Below are positions 32,089 through 43,245 of a DNA stretch of 64,000 bases, piece by piece. How positions within the stretch are numbered: position 1 is the first letter of the stretch; every line of letters begins with the position of its first letter. The translations under genes and the position numbers were made by a program. The stretch lies in NCBI GenBank assembly GCA_009777175.1, contig WRMI01000001.1:1-64000 (forward strand), given 5' to 3'. The stretch is from Marinilabiliaceae bacterium. Lineage in GTDB: Bacteria; Bacteroidota; Bacteroidia; Bacteroidales; Marinilabiliaceae. The notes under the pieces are model-generated. The model was not told the DNA's origin. It ran no database searches and was given only the letters and a program-made list of their open reading frames with translations.

Positions 32089-32790
32089 TTATTTAATTAA
32101 ATTATTATCATAAAAACTATAATAGCGGTTATCGCTGATAATTAAATGATCCCTCAACGGAATTTCCATAATTTTTCCTGCTTCTACTAATCTGTTAGTA
32201 AGGTTAATGTCTTCGTTGCTCGGATTCGACTTTCCAGATGGATGATTATGGCAAATGACAATAGATGAAGCGTTGTTTTCGAGAGCCTTTTTCATAATAA
32301 TGCGTACATCTGCCGATGTTGACGATATTCCTCCTTTGCTAACATTATATTTTGATATTATTTTATTTGCGCGATTCAAAAATAGTACCCAAAATTCTTC
32401 GTGTTGAAGGTCACCCAAAATAGGCAAAAACAGATTAAAGATATCAAAACTATTATCAATAACAGGTGATTCAAGAACATTTTGAAAGGAGCGTCTTCGA
32501 CCTAACTCCATCGCTGCGACTATCGAAACTGCTTTGGCAATACCAACTCCATGAAAACTTTCTGTTAGTTGTTCGACGGTTGCCTTCCCTAATTCGTTCA
32601 AATTATTTCGATATTTTATCATTATTTTTTGAGCAAGCTCAACCGCAGATTCTTTGGAACTACCCGAACCAATTATTATTGCTATAAGTTCGGCATCAGA
32701 AAGTGCAAAAAAACCTTTTTGCAAAAATTTTTCGCGCGGACGATCTTCTGTGGCTAAATCTTTTATTCCATATTTGACACTTTCAGACAT
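32089..32790 (-). CDS. radC: RadC family DNA repair protein (HhH + JAB)
   Basis: DLATEDRPREKFLQKGFFALSDAELIAIIIGSG...HNHPSGKSNPSNEDINLTNRLVEAGKIMEIPLRDHLII. Confidence 0.95.
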   Translation of the reverse strand: MSESVKYGIKDLATEDRPREKFLQKGFFALSDAELIAIIIGSGSSKESAVELAQKIMIKYRNNLNELGKATVEQLTESFHGVGIAKAVSIVAAMELGRRRSFQNVLESPVIDNSFDIFNLFLPILGDLQHEEFWVLFLNRANKIISKYNVSKGGISSTSADVRIIMKKALENNASSIVICHNHPSGKSNPSNEDINLTNRLVEAGKIMEIPLRDHLIISDNRYYSFYDNNLIK

Positions 32791-32878
32791 AATGTTTTCC
32801 TTTTATCTCAATTTTAAAAAAATCATACAAAGATAGCATTTTTTTTTCGAACAAAAAAACTGAAACAAAAACCATAAA

Positions 32879-32911
32879 AAAAAAGTCTTACAAAATTTTT
32901 GCAAGACTTTA
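32879..32911 (-). terminator. Rho-independent terminator downstream of tRNA-Pro
   Basis: On minus strand: aaagtcttgcaaaaattttgtaagacttttttt. Confidence 0.85.
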
Positions 32912-32919
32912 ATTATTTT

Positions 32920-32997
32920 TGGTCGGGGTAGCAGGATTCGAACCTGCGGCCCCCTGCTCCCAAAGCAGGTGCGCTAACCGGACTGCGCTACACCCCG
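32920..32997 (-). tRNA. tRNA-Pro (anticodon TGG), CCA encoded
   Basis: CGGGGTG TA GCGC...CCTGC TTTGGGA GCAGG...GCAGG TTCGAAT CCTGC TACCCCG A CCA folds as a cloverleaf. Confidence 0.98.
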
Positions 32998-33587
32998 CCA
33001 TTAGACACCATAAATATTAATTTAATACGCCGCAAAGATAAAACTAATTTTTGAATCCGCAAAATTTTTGGTAAAAAAAATATTTTTTTTCTATTTTATT
33101 GACATAAATTTTTGCATTCTTTGAGGTTGCCCTTTATCATTTCCTTCATTTAAAGGCAGATACAGGAGTCAAATAGTGTTTTGTAATTTATTTTAAAATG
33201 GCACATTTTCAGATTCCTCATTTCACTACGTCTCATTCGGAATGACGAATTATTACGTTGAACAGTTCAGTTTCCGTTGCGGCACTACCGCTGCGGAAAC
33301 TTGTCTCAACAAAATGAATGATATGGTCATTCCGAGTTTAGTGAGGAATCTTTGTCTGCGACATTTTACACATAACTTTAAAGTAGGTCTTTTTTTGCAT
33401 AAAGTGCACAATTACAGAAAATCCACAAAGATTAATTACCCTATTTTACTCATCAAAATAATGAAATGCACACAGATAACACAGATGCGACAGAATTTCA
33501 CAGATAATAAAGATTTTTATATCGGGCATTTTAACCTATATTACTCATAAAAGTTAAGGCAACCGCAAGTGTTGCCCCTTCAATGTT

Positions 33588-33800
33588 GGGTACCGTTGTG
33601 TGTGCGACCCTTGCGGTCGCATAATTACCATCCCAAATAATATTGTAGGGGCGAGGCTTGCCCTCGCTTTTTTTTATTTAGGCAACCGCAAGGGTTGCCC
33701 CTACAATGGTTATCTCCATATTATTAAGGGCAACCGCAAGGGTTGCCCATACACACACCGTTAAAAGATATAAAATATTTGCTTTATGAATAATGCAGGC
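33588..33800 (+). repeat. ~200-bp composite multi-hairpin dispersed element, copy A
   Basis: Four ordered palindromes with CTTGC/GCAAG loops ending caccgttaaaagatat; near-copy in reverse orientation at 50225-50417. Confidence 0.85.
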
Positions 33801-33852
33801 TAAAATAGTCCCTTCAGTGACTATTTTTTATTAACTGCGGGCTTTAGCCTGC
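33795..33852. other. Nested hairpin: GCAGGCTAAA/TTTAGCCTGC enclosing AATAGTC/GACTATT
   Basis: Direct reading. Confidence 0.85.
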
Positions 33853-33874
33853 AGCAATATATGAATAATGCAGG

Positions 33875-35122
33875 TTAGATTTTAAACTCTTCTTTAATTG
33901 CTTCTACAAAATCGAGTTTCTCCCACGTAAAAAACTCAACTTCTTTTTCAATTTCGGTGCCGTTTTCTAATACTTTTATGACTTTTTTGTATGGTTTACG
34001 TCCCATGTGTCCGTAAGCCGCTGTGGCTTCAAAAATTGGATTTTTCAATCCTAAACGGTTAATAATCTTAAAAGGACGCATATCGAATAATTTTGTAATT
34101 CTTTGAGCGATTTCGCTGTCGGGCAAATCAACTTTTGCTGTTCCGTTGGTATTAACGTAAATTCCGACAGGTTCTGCAACTCCAATTGCGTATGCTACTT
34201 GAATCAGGATTTCGTCTGCAACACCAGCTGCGACCATATTTTTTGCAATATGTCGTGCGGCATAAGCAGCGGAACGGTCTACTTTAGAACTATCTTTTCC
34301 CGAAAAAGCACCACCTCCATGCGCCCCTTTACCTCCGTAAGTGTCAACGATAATTTTTCTGCCTGTAAGACCGGTATCACCGTGAGGACCGCCAATTACA
34401 AATTTTCCTGTAGGATTGACATGCAAAATATAATCATCAAAAAGTCCGGAAATTGAGGAATTTAATTTTTTTATAACTCTCGGAATAAGAATGTTTTGAA
34501 CATCTTTTTTGATAGTTTTTTGCATTATGTCATCTTCTGCAAAGGGGTCATGCTGCGTTGAAACCACAATCGTATGCACTCTTTTGGGAGTGTTGTCTGC
34601 GTTGTATTCGAGGGTAACTTGTGATTTTGCATCGGGACGCAGATAGGTCATCTCTTTGCCATCGTGCCTTATTTGAGCCAGTTCCATCAAAAGTAGATGT
34701 GACAAATGCAAAGGTAACGGCATAAAATCTTCGGTGTCGCGGCATGCATATCCGAACATCATGCCTTGGTCGCCGGCTCCTTGGGTCTCTTCTGTTTCGC
34801 GGTCTACACCACGGTTGATATCATCCGATTGCTCATCAATGACCGAAACAACTCCGCACGAGCCGCTATCGAACATATATTCGGCTTTTGTGTAGCCAAT
34901 ACCTTCAATTACTTGACGGACAATTTTTTGAACAGGAACATAACCTTTAGTTCTTATTTCTCCGCCCACTACAACTAAGCCCGTTGTTACCAATGTTTCA
35001 CAGGCTACGCGTGAATTTTTATCTTGACGTAACAATTCGTCAAGAATTGCATCTGAAATCTGGTCGGCTACTTTGTCAGGATGACCTTCGGATACCGACT
35101 CAGACGTAAAAAAATAACTCAT
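33875..35122 (-). CDS. metK: S-adenosylmethionine synthetase
   Basis: [59 protein letters not shown]. Confidence 0.98.
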   Translation of the reverse strand: MSYFFTSESVSEGHPDKVADQISDAILDELLRQDKNSRVACETLVTTGLVVVGGEIRTKGYVPVQKIVRQVIEGIGYTKAEYMFDSGSCGVVSVIDEQSDDINRGVDRETEETQGAGDQGMMFGYACRDTEDFMPLPLHLSHLLLMELAQIRHDGKEMTYLRPDAKSQVTLEYNADNTPKRVHTIVVSTQHDPFAEDDIMQKTIKKDVQNILIPRVIKKLNSSISGLFDDYILHVNPTGKFVIGGPHGDTGLTGRKIIVDTYGGKGAHGGGAFSGKDSSKVDRSAAYAARHIAKNMVAAGVADEILIQVAYAIGVAEPVGIYVNTNGTAKVDLPDSEIAQRITKLFDMRPFKIINRLGLKNPIFEATAAYGHMGRKPYKKVIKVLENGTEIEKEVEFFTWEKLDFVEAIKEEFKI

Positions 35123-35504
35123 AATAATATATAAAATAAAGGTTTAATACTATTGTTAATTATTTTTGTGGAGGGGGGTAAAAAAAAATGCATTTTAGCA
35201 ATTTTTTAAGTGGTTGCAAGCAGCCAAATCCTTCCACTTCAATAATTTAAAAATTAAAATATCATGAAAAACGCCGCAAAAGTATTGTTATTTTTTCTAT
35301 TTACCAAAAAAAATATCATAAAAAATGTTAATAAATGTTAAAATATGTGTAAAAACCTTTTTTTACAAAATAAATATAAATTTTTTTAGTTATTATTAAA
35401 AATTTTGGATTCGTGGATTAAACTGATTAGGCGGATTTTCACAGATTCATAATTTTTTGAACCCCAATATATAAAGTAAAATATAATTATCTAAACTCTA
35501 ATTT

Positions 35505-36668
35505 ATGAAACAATACTTAAAAAAAAGGAGGTGGAAATTTTTTCTTATTCTGGGAGCGGTTGTTATCAGTATCTTTTCTCTTTTATATACGAGTCGTCTT
35601 TCAAAAGAACTGAGCTCTGAGGTACATAAAAGAATGAAAATATGGTCGTTAGCATATAATAAACTTGCTAATGATCAATATACGAGTGATGACTTCGAAC
35701 TTATCCTTGAAATAATTACCACAAATACCAATATCCCTGTAATATTAACGGATATCGAAGGCAATGTGGTCGAACACAGAAACATCGATGTTCCCGCCGA
35801 CAAGCAGGAAAAACATCTTCAAAAAGTTCTTTCAAAGATGAAAAAAGAGAGAGAGCCTGTTATAATCAGCCTTGGCGATGACGATAAACAATACCTTTAT
35901 TATAGTGAATCACTATTAATATCAAAGCTTCAGTGGTTTCCTGTTGTGCAATTATTTATTGTTTTTGTTTTTATGATAATTGCTTACACCGCATTTAGCA
36001 CTGCTCGCCGCTGGGAACAAGATCATGTTTGGGTAGGTATGGCTCGCGAAACTGCACACCAACTCGGCACACCAACCTCATCCCTCTTAGGGTGGATGGA
36101 CATTTTAGAACTAAAACAATGCGACACAAAGTACATTAATGAGATGCGATTTGACATTAAAAGACTTTTGACAATTACCGCACGTTTTTCAAAAATTGGC
36201 TCTAAACCCGAACTCGAAAATGAAAAAATTATTGAAGTCGTAGAGCAAATGATAGAGTACTTGCGAAATCGCTCATCTAAATTAGTAACTTTTTCTATTA
36301 AAAACGATATTCAAAATGATTTTGAAATTAAAATGTGCCGTCCCCTTTTTGAATGGGTCATTGAAAACATTTGCAAAAATGCAATCGATGCGATGGAAGG
36401 GGAGGGCGCAATTGATGTCCATATTTTCGAACAAAAAGAAAAATTAATTATTGATATTTCGGATACTGGAAAAGGAATCGCTCGAAACCTGCAAAAATCT
36501 GTCTTTAAACCCGGATATTCAACAAAACCAAAAGGATGGGGATTAGGACTTACTCTCGCTAAAAGAATTGTAGAACAATATCATAATGGAAAACTTTTTA
36601 TTCCATCCTCAACAACAAAGAAAGGAACTACTTTTAGGATTTTGATACCTTTAGTCGGTAACGAGTAG
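35505..36668 (+). CDS. Membrane sensor histidine kinase
   Basis: ARETAHQLGTPTSSLLGWMDIL (H-box), NICKNAIDAMEGEG, DISDTGKGIARNLQKSVFKPGYSTKPKGWGLGLTLAKRIVE. Confidence 0.95.
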   Translation: MKQYLKKRRWKFFLILGAVVISIFSLLYTSRLSKELSSEVHKRMKIWSLAYNKLANDQYTSDDFELILEIITTNTNIPVILTDIEGNVVEHRNIDVPADKQEKHLQKVLSKMKKEREPVIISLGDDDKQYLYYSESLLISKLQWFPVVQLFIVFVFMIIAYTAFSTARRWEQDHVWVGMARETAHQLGTPTSSLLGWMDILELKQCDTKYINEMRFDIKRLLTITARFSKIGSKPELENEKIIEVVEQMIEYLRNRSSKLVTFSIKNDIQNDFEIKMCRPLFEWVIENICKNAIDAMEGEGAIDVHIFEQKEKLIIDISDTGKGIARNLQKSVFKPGYSTKPKGWGLGLTLAKRIVEQYHNGKLFIPSSTTKKGTTFRILIPLVGNE

Positions 36669-36857
36669 TGATGAAAATGATTTTGCAGAAACCAAATAGA
36701 GGTATGCCCTACAACAAACAAATCTGGAAGGAGATTCTACGTTATTTTGAAATTCGTCATTTATTAGAAAAAAAATTTTATTTTGCAAAAATTTTTTAAT
36801 TATTCTTTATGAAATACGAAAAAAATATCTAATTTTGTAATTCAAAACTTTTTAAAA

Positions 36858-37826
36858 TTGTCAATAACAATGCACAAATTGCGTAGAAAAATAAAATATT
36901 CTATACTAATTTTTTTTATAAAAATATTCATGTATAAAGTACGTCTTGCTCCGAGGTCTTTGGTAATCTGTGTTTTTGCGGGATTGGGGCGGCTTTCATT
37001 TTTCTTTGTTAGGAAGGAGCGGGAAAAAACTATCAAAAATTTGAAAATTGCTTATGGAGAAACTAAAACTGATAAAGAAATCAAAGTTATGGCAAAAAAA
37101 GTATTTGTCAATTTGGCATTGGCATTTGCCGATTATCTGCATACAATAAAATTTTTACGTAAAGAACAATTCTCTAAAATTATTGATTTTGAGGGCATTG
37201 AACATTTAGAACAAGCATATAAAGAAGGTCGCGGCGTTCTTTGTATGACGGGACACCTCAGTTCTTGGGAATTTTCCGCAATTATGCCTCCCATTTTAGG
37301 TTTTGAAACGTCTGCACTTAGCCGTCAAATGAAAAACAAAAAAATTGACGACCTTATTGTTAGTTATCGGCAAAAAAGAGGTATGAAAAACATCGGTCGA
37401 GGTAGTAAATATCCGCAATTGATTGAAGTACTTAAAAAAGGGGAATGCCTGATAATAATGACCGACCAAGATACTAAGACAAAAGGAGTTTTTGTAAATT
37501 TTTTTGGAAAACCTGCTTATACGCCCTTAGGAGTTGCGCGGTTAGCATTTGATTCAAAAGCAGTTGTCGTTCCGATGTTTATGATACGAAAACCTGACAA
37601 AAAATATTGTTTCAAAATTCTCCCGCCAGTCCCCTTTATTGATACGGGAAATTTAGAACACGACTTGTATGAAAATACTAGAATTCACACCGAAATTTAC
37701 GAAAAAATGATTGCACAATATCCTGAACAATGGGTCTGGATGCACGAAAGATGGAAAACAACCCCCGAAGAAGTAGAACGATTCTTAGAAAATAAAAGAA
37801 AAACGGCTATGAATAACGAATCTTAA
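36858..37826 (+). CDS. LpxL/HtrB-family lysophospholipid acyltransferase
   Basis: GRGVLCMTGHLSSWEFSA (HxxxxE/D-like), ECLIIMTDQDTKTKGVFVNFFGKPAYTPLGVARLA. Confidence 0.9.
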   Translation: MSITMHKLRRKIKYSILIFFIKIFMYKVRLAPRSLVICVFAGLGRLSFFFVRKEREKTIKNLKIAYGETKTDKEIKVMAKKVFVNLALAFADYLHTIKFLRKEQFSKIIDFEGIEHLEQAYKEGRGVLCMTGHLSSWEFSAIMPPILGFETSALSRQMKNKKIDDLIVSYRQKRGMKNIGRGSKYPQLIEVLKKGECLIIMTDQDTKTKGVFVNFFGKPAYTPLGVARLAFDSKAVVVPMFMIRKPDKKYCFKILPPVPFIDTGNLEHDLYENTRIHTEIYEKMIAQYPEQWVWMHERWKTTPEEVERFLENKRKTAMNNES

Positions 37827-37859
37827 AATAGAATTATCAATTTTTTTAATATAATAATA

Positions 37860-38921
37860 ATGAATAAAACCATTTTGACAATTATTTGTTCGGCGGCAAT
37901 TATTTTGTCGGCGAATGCGCAACGTGGCAATATAAAACAAGATGAGGCATTACGTCTCTCTAAATTGCCTTTAAAATGTTTGCAACAAGAATATCCTAAC
38001 AAATTAGGACAAACTTTGCTTGACCGCAGCGAACTTGCCGAGCCTCACCAATTACATCCGGCATTCTACGGCTGTTTTGATTGGCATTCGTCCGTTCATG
38101 GACATTGGATGCTTGTAAAAATTCTGAAATTGTTTCCAAATGTAGAAAACAATAAAGAAATACGTCTGAAATTAAGCGAAAACATTTCAGCAGAAAACAT
38201 TGCGGTTGAAGTTGCTTATTTTGATAGAAAACATGAAAAATCGTGGGAAAGGACTTATGGCTGGGCATGGATACTAAAATTAACCGAAGAACTTAACACA
38301 TGGAACGACCCATTCGCTCGAACATTAGAAGAAAACCTTCAACCGTTAGTGGACAAAATTTTAGAACTCTATTTTGATTTTTTACCAAAATTAAATTATC
38401 CTATTAGAGTTGGCGAGCACTCAAATACCGCATTTGGGTTAAGTTTTGCGTGGGACTACGCTAAAACAACAAGAAACGACGAGTTGATGACACTTATCGA
38501 AACTGTGGCATTAAATTTTTATTGGAGCGACGAAGGGTGCCCTATTGACTGGGAACCAAACGGTTTCGACTTTTTATCTCCATGCTTAGAAGAAGCCGAC
38601 TTAATGCGGAGAATACTACCAACCGAAGAGTTCGAAGAGTGGCTACAAACCTTTTTGCCACAATTAATCAGAGCAGATTTTATTCTCCTTCCTGCACAGG
38701 TTTCTGATAGAACAGACGGAAAATTAGTTCATATTGACGGATTAAATTTCAGTCGCGCAAGATGCCTCAACGAAATTGCTAAAACTTTGCCTAAATATGC
38801 CTTCCTCAAAAAAATTGCCGAAGATCATATTAAACATAGTTTGCCGGAAATTGTTGACGGTAGTTATGAAGGTGAACATTGGTTAGCAACTTTTGCACTA
38901 CTTGCATTAATTAGTTTTTAG
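37860..38921 (+). CDS. DUF2891 family protein
   Basis: HPAFYGCFDWHSSVHGHWMLVKILKLFP, ERTYGWAWILKLTEEL. Confidence 0.88.
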   Translation: MNKTILTIICSAAIILSANAQRGNIKQDEALRLSKLPLKCLQQEYPNKLGQTLLDRSELAEPHQLHPAFYGCFDWHSSVHGHWMLVKILKLFPNVENNKEIRLKLSENISAENIAVEVAYFDRKHEKSWERTYGWAWILKLTEELNTWNDPFARTLEENLQPLVDKILELYFDFLPKLNYPIRVGEHSNTAFGLSFAWDYAKTTRNDELMTLIETVALNFYWSDEGCPIDWEPNGFDFLSPCLEEADLMRRILPTEEFEEWLQTFLPQLIRADFILLPAQVSDRTDGKLVHIDGLNFSRARCLNEIAKTLPKYAFLKKIAEDHIKHSLPEIVDGSYEGEHWLATFALLALISF

Positions 38922-38967
38922 TTGTCAGTTGTCAGTATTTGGCATCCCGGTGGGCGATACATTGAAT

Positions 38968-39154
38968 TTTTAAATAACAATGAACATTATCACCCGTAAC
39001 TACTTCTTAATTAATCTTTTAACTATTGTTTCTTGTGCCTCTGGGGTTTTCTGATAAATAACAAGCGTACCATCAAAAATATTATAGGTTCTCCAATTCG
39101 AAAACCTATAAACATTTCCCATAAAAACAAAAATTGATTTGCTGTTTTTTGCTA
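38968..39154. repeat. 187-bp direct repeat, copy A (detached 3' end of the GH3 gene)
   Basis: Matches 41505-41691 at a constant 2537-bp offset with ~4 mismatches. Confidence 0.95.
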
Positions 39155-39172
39155 AATTGGGAAATTCTTCTA

Positions 39173-41167
39173 TCATTTTCTTATTTCTCGCCCGTCTAAG
39201 TCAAAATATAATTTGTCGCCTTCTCTAAGGGTCATCACAAAACTGTTGTCTATCAGTTCGATGCCTTCGGCAATCGTTTTGGGAATTATCACCTTTCCAG
39301 AATAATCTATGATTCCGTAGGTGGTTTCTATTACTGTATATCCGCCGGTAACGCCAAGTATAAATGTAATCTTGCCTTTGAGAACATCACCTACAAGGAT
39401 TCTTTCGTGCGGATAGAAGACCGTTACGTCAAATATTTCGTGCTCCAATGGAATAACCACATTGTCCGAATAGTCGATGATACCGAAGAGGTGCTTCAAG
39501 GGGTCTTTAAAAGAAGATTTTGCAGTGGCAACAACAATCCATCCTTTTTCTTCAAAAGTAGCCATGTCGAATCTGGAGTAGTAGAAGTTCGACCGGACTA
39601 TTTCCTTTTTTTGATCCAGATCATATATCCCGTAGTAATTTCGGAGCCCTCCGCCCCATTCGCCAAATTTGCCGATACCGTATGCCCTGGTGAGCAAATA
39701 CCAGTTGCCCGGAACAGAATCCAATTTCACAACAGATGTGAACCTTCGATTGGATCGAAGCAACTCTTTGCCTGATTTGTCAATTAATATATGTTCGGGT
39801 ACAATAGTAGACAAATTATTCCTTATGTTTGCTCCTGCTGCGCGCTGCATCGCCGCTCTTTGCATGTCGCTGTTGTATTTGTTCTCTATTTCTCTCTGTT
39901 TTTGTTGAAATTGCTGCTCCCATCTTTGTTTTTTCTGTTCGGCTTGCAGATTGCCACCGGTAGGTCCATGATATACTCTTTGTTGTTCAAGTGCTGACAT
40001 AGACATCATTGCCGTGCTGACGGCAAATAATTGATCAGCCATTCCTTGTAAAGCGGCGGCGGTAGCACGTAATTCTGCTTCAATATCAAGGTTCACCATG
40101 ACTTTCGTTGCTACTGTTACCCCGTTTTCAAAATCAATTGCCGCGATATATTTTGGTTTAATAACTTCTTTGCCTGCCAAGTTAATAAAGCCATACTTAT
40201 CTTTCTTCATCACCTTTGCCATACCTTCCGAAAAACCAAATACCTTGTCATAGTTTAATTTTATCGGGATAACCACTTTTTCAGCCGTGTCTATATAACC
40301 CCATTTTTTATTTCGCATCACGGCGATTAATCCTTCGGAGTATGGACCGTATTGTTCGTAATTCAACTTGCAAGGAATAACAATTTTCCCTTCTCTGTCG
40401 ATGTAGCCCCACAAGCCGTTTTGTTTTACTGCAACTGATCCATTCGAAAAGTAGGTGCAGTCGTCATAATCCGCAGGGATGACCATCTTGCATCGTTCGT
40501 TGATAAACCCAATTTTTCCGTGACCTCTCAGGGGCGCAAGACCTTCGTCGAAAATGATGGCTTCATACTGCGCAGGGATAACTTCTTTCCATTGCATATC
40601 AATTATTCCCCATTTATCTTCGCGTTTGACAAATGCAAAATCAAACAATACTTCCCCGAAAATTCCGATATCATCATAAACAGGTTTGCATATTTCACGG
40701 TAGGTGGTATCAATAACTCCCCATTTTCCCTCGCGTTTGACGAGCGCAGCACCCCACGAAAAATTTTTGATTTCATCGTAAACAATTGGCAATATTTCAG
40801 CGCCTGTCGTATCAATTATGCCACATTTTTTGTCACGTTTAATGCGGGCAACGCCATTCGAGAACGGATGGGCTTCATCGTAAATCAGCGGGATGACTTC
40901 CTGTCCCTGACGGTTCACGTAACCCCATTTATTTTTCCGTACGAGGAGTAGACCATCGCTGTAGACCCATCCTGTTCCTTCGTAAATTATCGGTACTACA
41001 ATATTTCCCTTTTCGTCAATGAAACCAAACTTCTTTTTTTCCGATACCTTATACCAACCAAGTTCGTCTGGCTCACCCTCTTTCTTGTATGTGGGCTCTT
41101 GCGCATAATTACCAATACCTACGGCAAGCAGCATGATTGTTATAATTAATCTCGTTCTGGTTTCCAT
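39173..41167 (-). CDS. WG-repeat protein with signal peptide (ORF track opens at 41227)
   Basis: Many [KRG]WG[YVI]I/GFI(N/D)..G repeats; signal METRTRLIITIMLLAVGIGNYAQ. Confidence 0.88.
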   Translation of the reverse strand: METRTRLIITIMLLAVGIGNYAQEPTYKKEGEPDELGWYKVSEKKKFGFIDEKGNIVVPIIYEGTGWVYSDGLLLVRKNKWGYVNRQGQEVIPLIYDEAHPFSNGVARIKRDKKCGIIDTTGAEILPIVYDEIKNFSWGAALVKREGKWGVIDTTYREICKPVYDDIGIFGEVLFDFAFVKREDKWGIIDMQWKEVIPAQYEAIIFDEGLAPLRGHGKIGFINERCKMVIPADYDDCTYFSNGSVAVKQNGLWGYIDREGKIVIPCKLNYEQYGPYSEGLIAVMRNKKWGYIDTAEKVVIPIKLNYDKVFGFSEGMAKVMKKDKYGFINLAGKEVIKPKYIAAIDFENGVTVATKVMVNLDIEAELRATAAALQGMADQLFAVSTAMMSMSALEQQRVYHGPTGGNLQAEQKKQRWEQQFQQKQREIENKYNSDMQRAAMQRAAGANIRNNLSTIVPEHILIDKSGKELLRSNRRFTSVVKLDSVPGNWYLLTRAYGIGKFGEWGGGLRNYYGIYDLDQKKEIVRSNFYYSRFDMATFEEKGWIVVATAKSSFKDPLKHLFGIIDYSDNVVIPLEHEIFDVTVFYPHERILVGDVLKGKITFILGVTGGYTVIETTYGIIDYSGKVIIPKTIAEGIELIDNSFVMTLREGDKLYFDLDGREIRK

Positions 41168-41504
41168 TACTTTATTTAAATTACTACACTGTCTCATTAC
41201 ATATCTTTTTATTAAAAATGTACTCAAATTCTATATTTCCGTCGTTCATTTTGCGGCAGTAACGTCTGCTATCCACTTTTCAATGGGGTGTCTCACAATA
41301 GCCTGCAAGTGAGAATATTTTATTTATTCTTTAAAAATCATAGCGCAAAGGTAAATATTATTTCTGAAAAAACAACAAAACAGCAAAACAGAATACAGAA
41401 AAAATTTTCCTAATTATTTTTCCTACTTTTTGGCTTACTCTTACTGCATAACCTATAACTCAAAGATATTCACACTTAAACCAGCATTTTATGGTGTTGC
41501 ATTA

Positions 41505-41691
41505 TTTTAAATAACAATGAACATTATCACCCGTAACTACTTCTTAATTAATCTTTTAACCATTGCTTCTTGTGCCTCTGGGGTTTTCTGATAAACAACA
41601 AGCGTACCATCAAAAATATTATAGGTTCTCCAATTCGAAAACCTATAAACATTTCCCATAAAAACAAAAATTGATTTGCTGCTTTTTGCTA
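41505..41691. repeat. 187-bp direct repeat, copy B (in the 3' end of the GH3 gene)
   Basis: See 38968-39154. Confidence 0.95.
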
Positions 41692-43174
41692 TATCGTAAA
41701 TTTGCTGCTTTTTGGAATTGTTTGCCGTATTGCGTCCCCAACTTTCATCGGCAACAACAAAAATTATGTTTGTGTAATTCTTTGCTTTTTTAAAGACTTC
41801 CTGAAAATTTGCATCATTATTGAGCGGGAGTTTAAATAACTCAATATTAGGTTGTTGATTGATTATTTTTTCAAAATTAGAGATATCGCCAATAATAAAA
41901 CATCCCCATTTTTCAGAATTATCTTTTATAGGAATAACGTTATTTTTATTACTAATCACTTTCACAGCGGCTTCGTAGAGTTGTCTGTTCAATTTTTTTG
42001 CTTCGGGAGAATTAAGTTCGCTAAGTAATTTTTCGGGAGCTATTTTAATAGTATCATTTTGAGTCAGAAAGTATTTGAAGGCTAACGAACGTTTACATTT
42101 ATCTTCAATTTCTTGTGCTGTTATTTTTTTATCATTAATAAACTCTTTAACTTTATTAATTGCTTCGGGCAGGTTTTCGGTAAAGAGGATTATATCGTTA
42201 CCGGCAGCCAATGCCAATGCATCTACTTCACCCGGTTTTCCCATAATTTTAGCACCTTTCATATTAACTGCATCGGAAATTACTAAACCTGTGAAATTAA
42301 ATTCGTTTTTCAGGATATTTTTCATTATATTGCTCGAAAAAGTTGCAGGAATATTAGTTTTTGGTTCTAGTGCAGGAACTTCTAAGTGCGAGCTCATAAT
42401 TCCCCAAATTCCTTCATTAGCGAGTGTTTTAAAGGGGAAAAGTTCAACGGAGTCAAGTCTTGCTCTATTGTGATTAATTTGAGGAAGTGTTTTGTGGGAA
42501 TCGGTATCAGTATCGCCGTGTCCGGGGAAGTGTTTTGCGACTGCCATAACGCCTCCATCTTGCAGTCCTTGCATATATGCGGATGCTTTTCGTGCGACAT
42601 TTTTAGGGTTGTCGCCGTAGGAACGTACTCCAATAACGGGGTTTTTAGGATTGCTATTAATATCTGCAACGGGAGCTAAATTGGCATGAATACCCATAAT
42701 TTTACATTGCCGCGCTATTTCGAGACCCATTGCATAAATCAGCGAGTCATCTCGAATTGCACCAAGCGTCATTGCTTTTGGAAATTCAACAACACCCGAA
42801 AAACGCATGGCAACTCCATTTTCGCCATCTATTGAGACAATAAGTGGTATTTTTGAAATACTTTGGTATTCTGCAATTACTTCTTGTGCTTTTTGAGGAG
42901 TCATCCGAAACAAAATAATCCCACCGGGTTGATTATTTTCAATCAATTTTTTATAACGGTCAAAAGCAACTTTATTATCAGGATTTTCTATTGCAATCCA
43001 AAAAAGTTGTGCAATCCGTTCCTCTTCTGTTAAAATATTGTAAATAGAATCAGCCCATTGAGCACCAATTTGATAAACATCAGTTGGATATAATGACTCC
43101 GTTTCTTTTGGTTTTGAATACATAATATTGCTTATTATTAGTATACTTAAAACAATTTTTCTTCTTAAATTCAT
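41537..43174 (-). CDS. Glycoside hydrolase family 3, NagZ-like
   Basis: VAKHFPGHGDTDTDSHKTLP, GLVISDAVNMKGA. Confidence 0.93.
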   Translation of the reverse strand: MNLRRKIVLSILIISNIMYSKPKETESLYPTDVYQIGAQWADSIYNILTEEERIAQLFWIAIENPDNKVAFDRYKKLIENNQPGGIILFRMTPQKAQEVIAEYQSISKIPLIVSIDGENGVAMRFSGVVEFPKAMTLGAIRDDSLIYAMGLEIARQCKIMGIHANLAPVADINSNPKNPVIGVRSYGDNPKNVARKASAYMQGLQDGGVMAVAKHFPGHGDTDTDSHKTLPQINHNRARLDSVELFPFKTLANEGIWGIMSSHLEVPALEPKTNIPATFSSNIMKNILKNEFNFTGLVISDAVNMKGAKIMGKPGEVDALALAAGNDIILFTENLPEAINKVKEFINDKKITAQEIEDKCKRSLAFKYFLTQNDTIKIAPEKLLSELNSPEAKKLNRQLYEAAVKVISNKNNVIPIKDNSEKWGCFIIGDISNFEKIINQQPNIELFKLPLNNDANFQEVFKKAKNYTNIIFVVADESWGRNTANNSKKQQIYDIAKSSKSIFVFMGNVYRFSNWRTYNIFDGTLVVYQKTPEAQEAMVKRLIKK

Positions 43175-43245
43175 TATAGTGGTTAGTGGTTAGTGATTAG
43201 TGGTTAAATGATATTTTCATTTCTTATGAATAATGCAATTTAAAA

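Noticed and set aside
33242-33550. 102-aa ORF in the spacer before metK
   Set aside because: Composed of dispersed spacer repeats (ggtcattccgag...gaggaatc; cacagataacacagat); no family resemblance
35123-35500. SAM riboswitch upstream of metK
   Set aside because: No recognisable conserved SAM aptamer core by eye; not claimed
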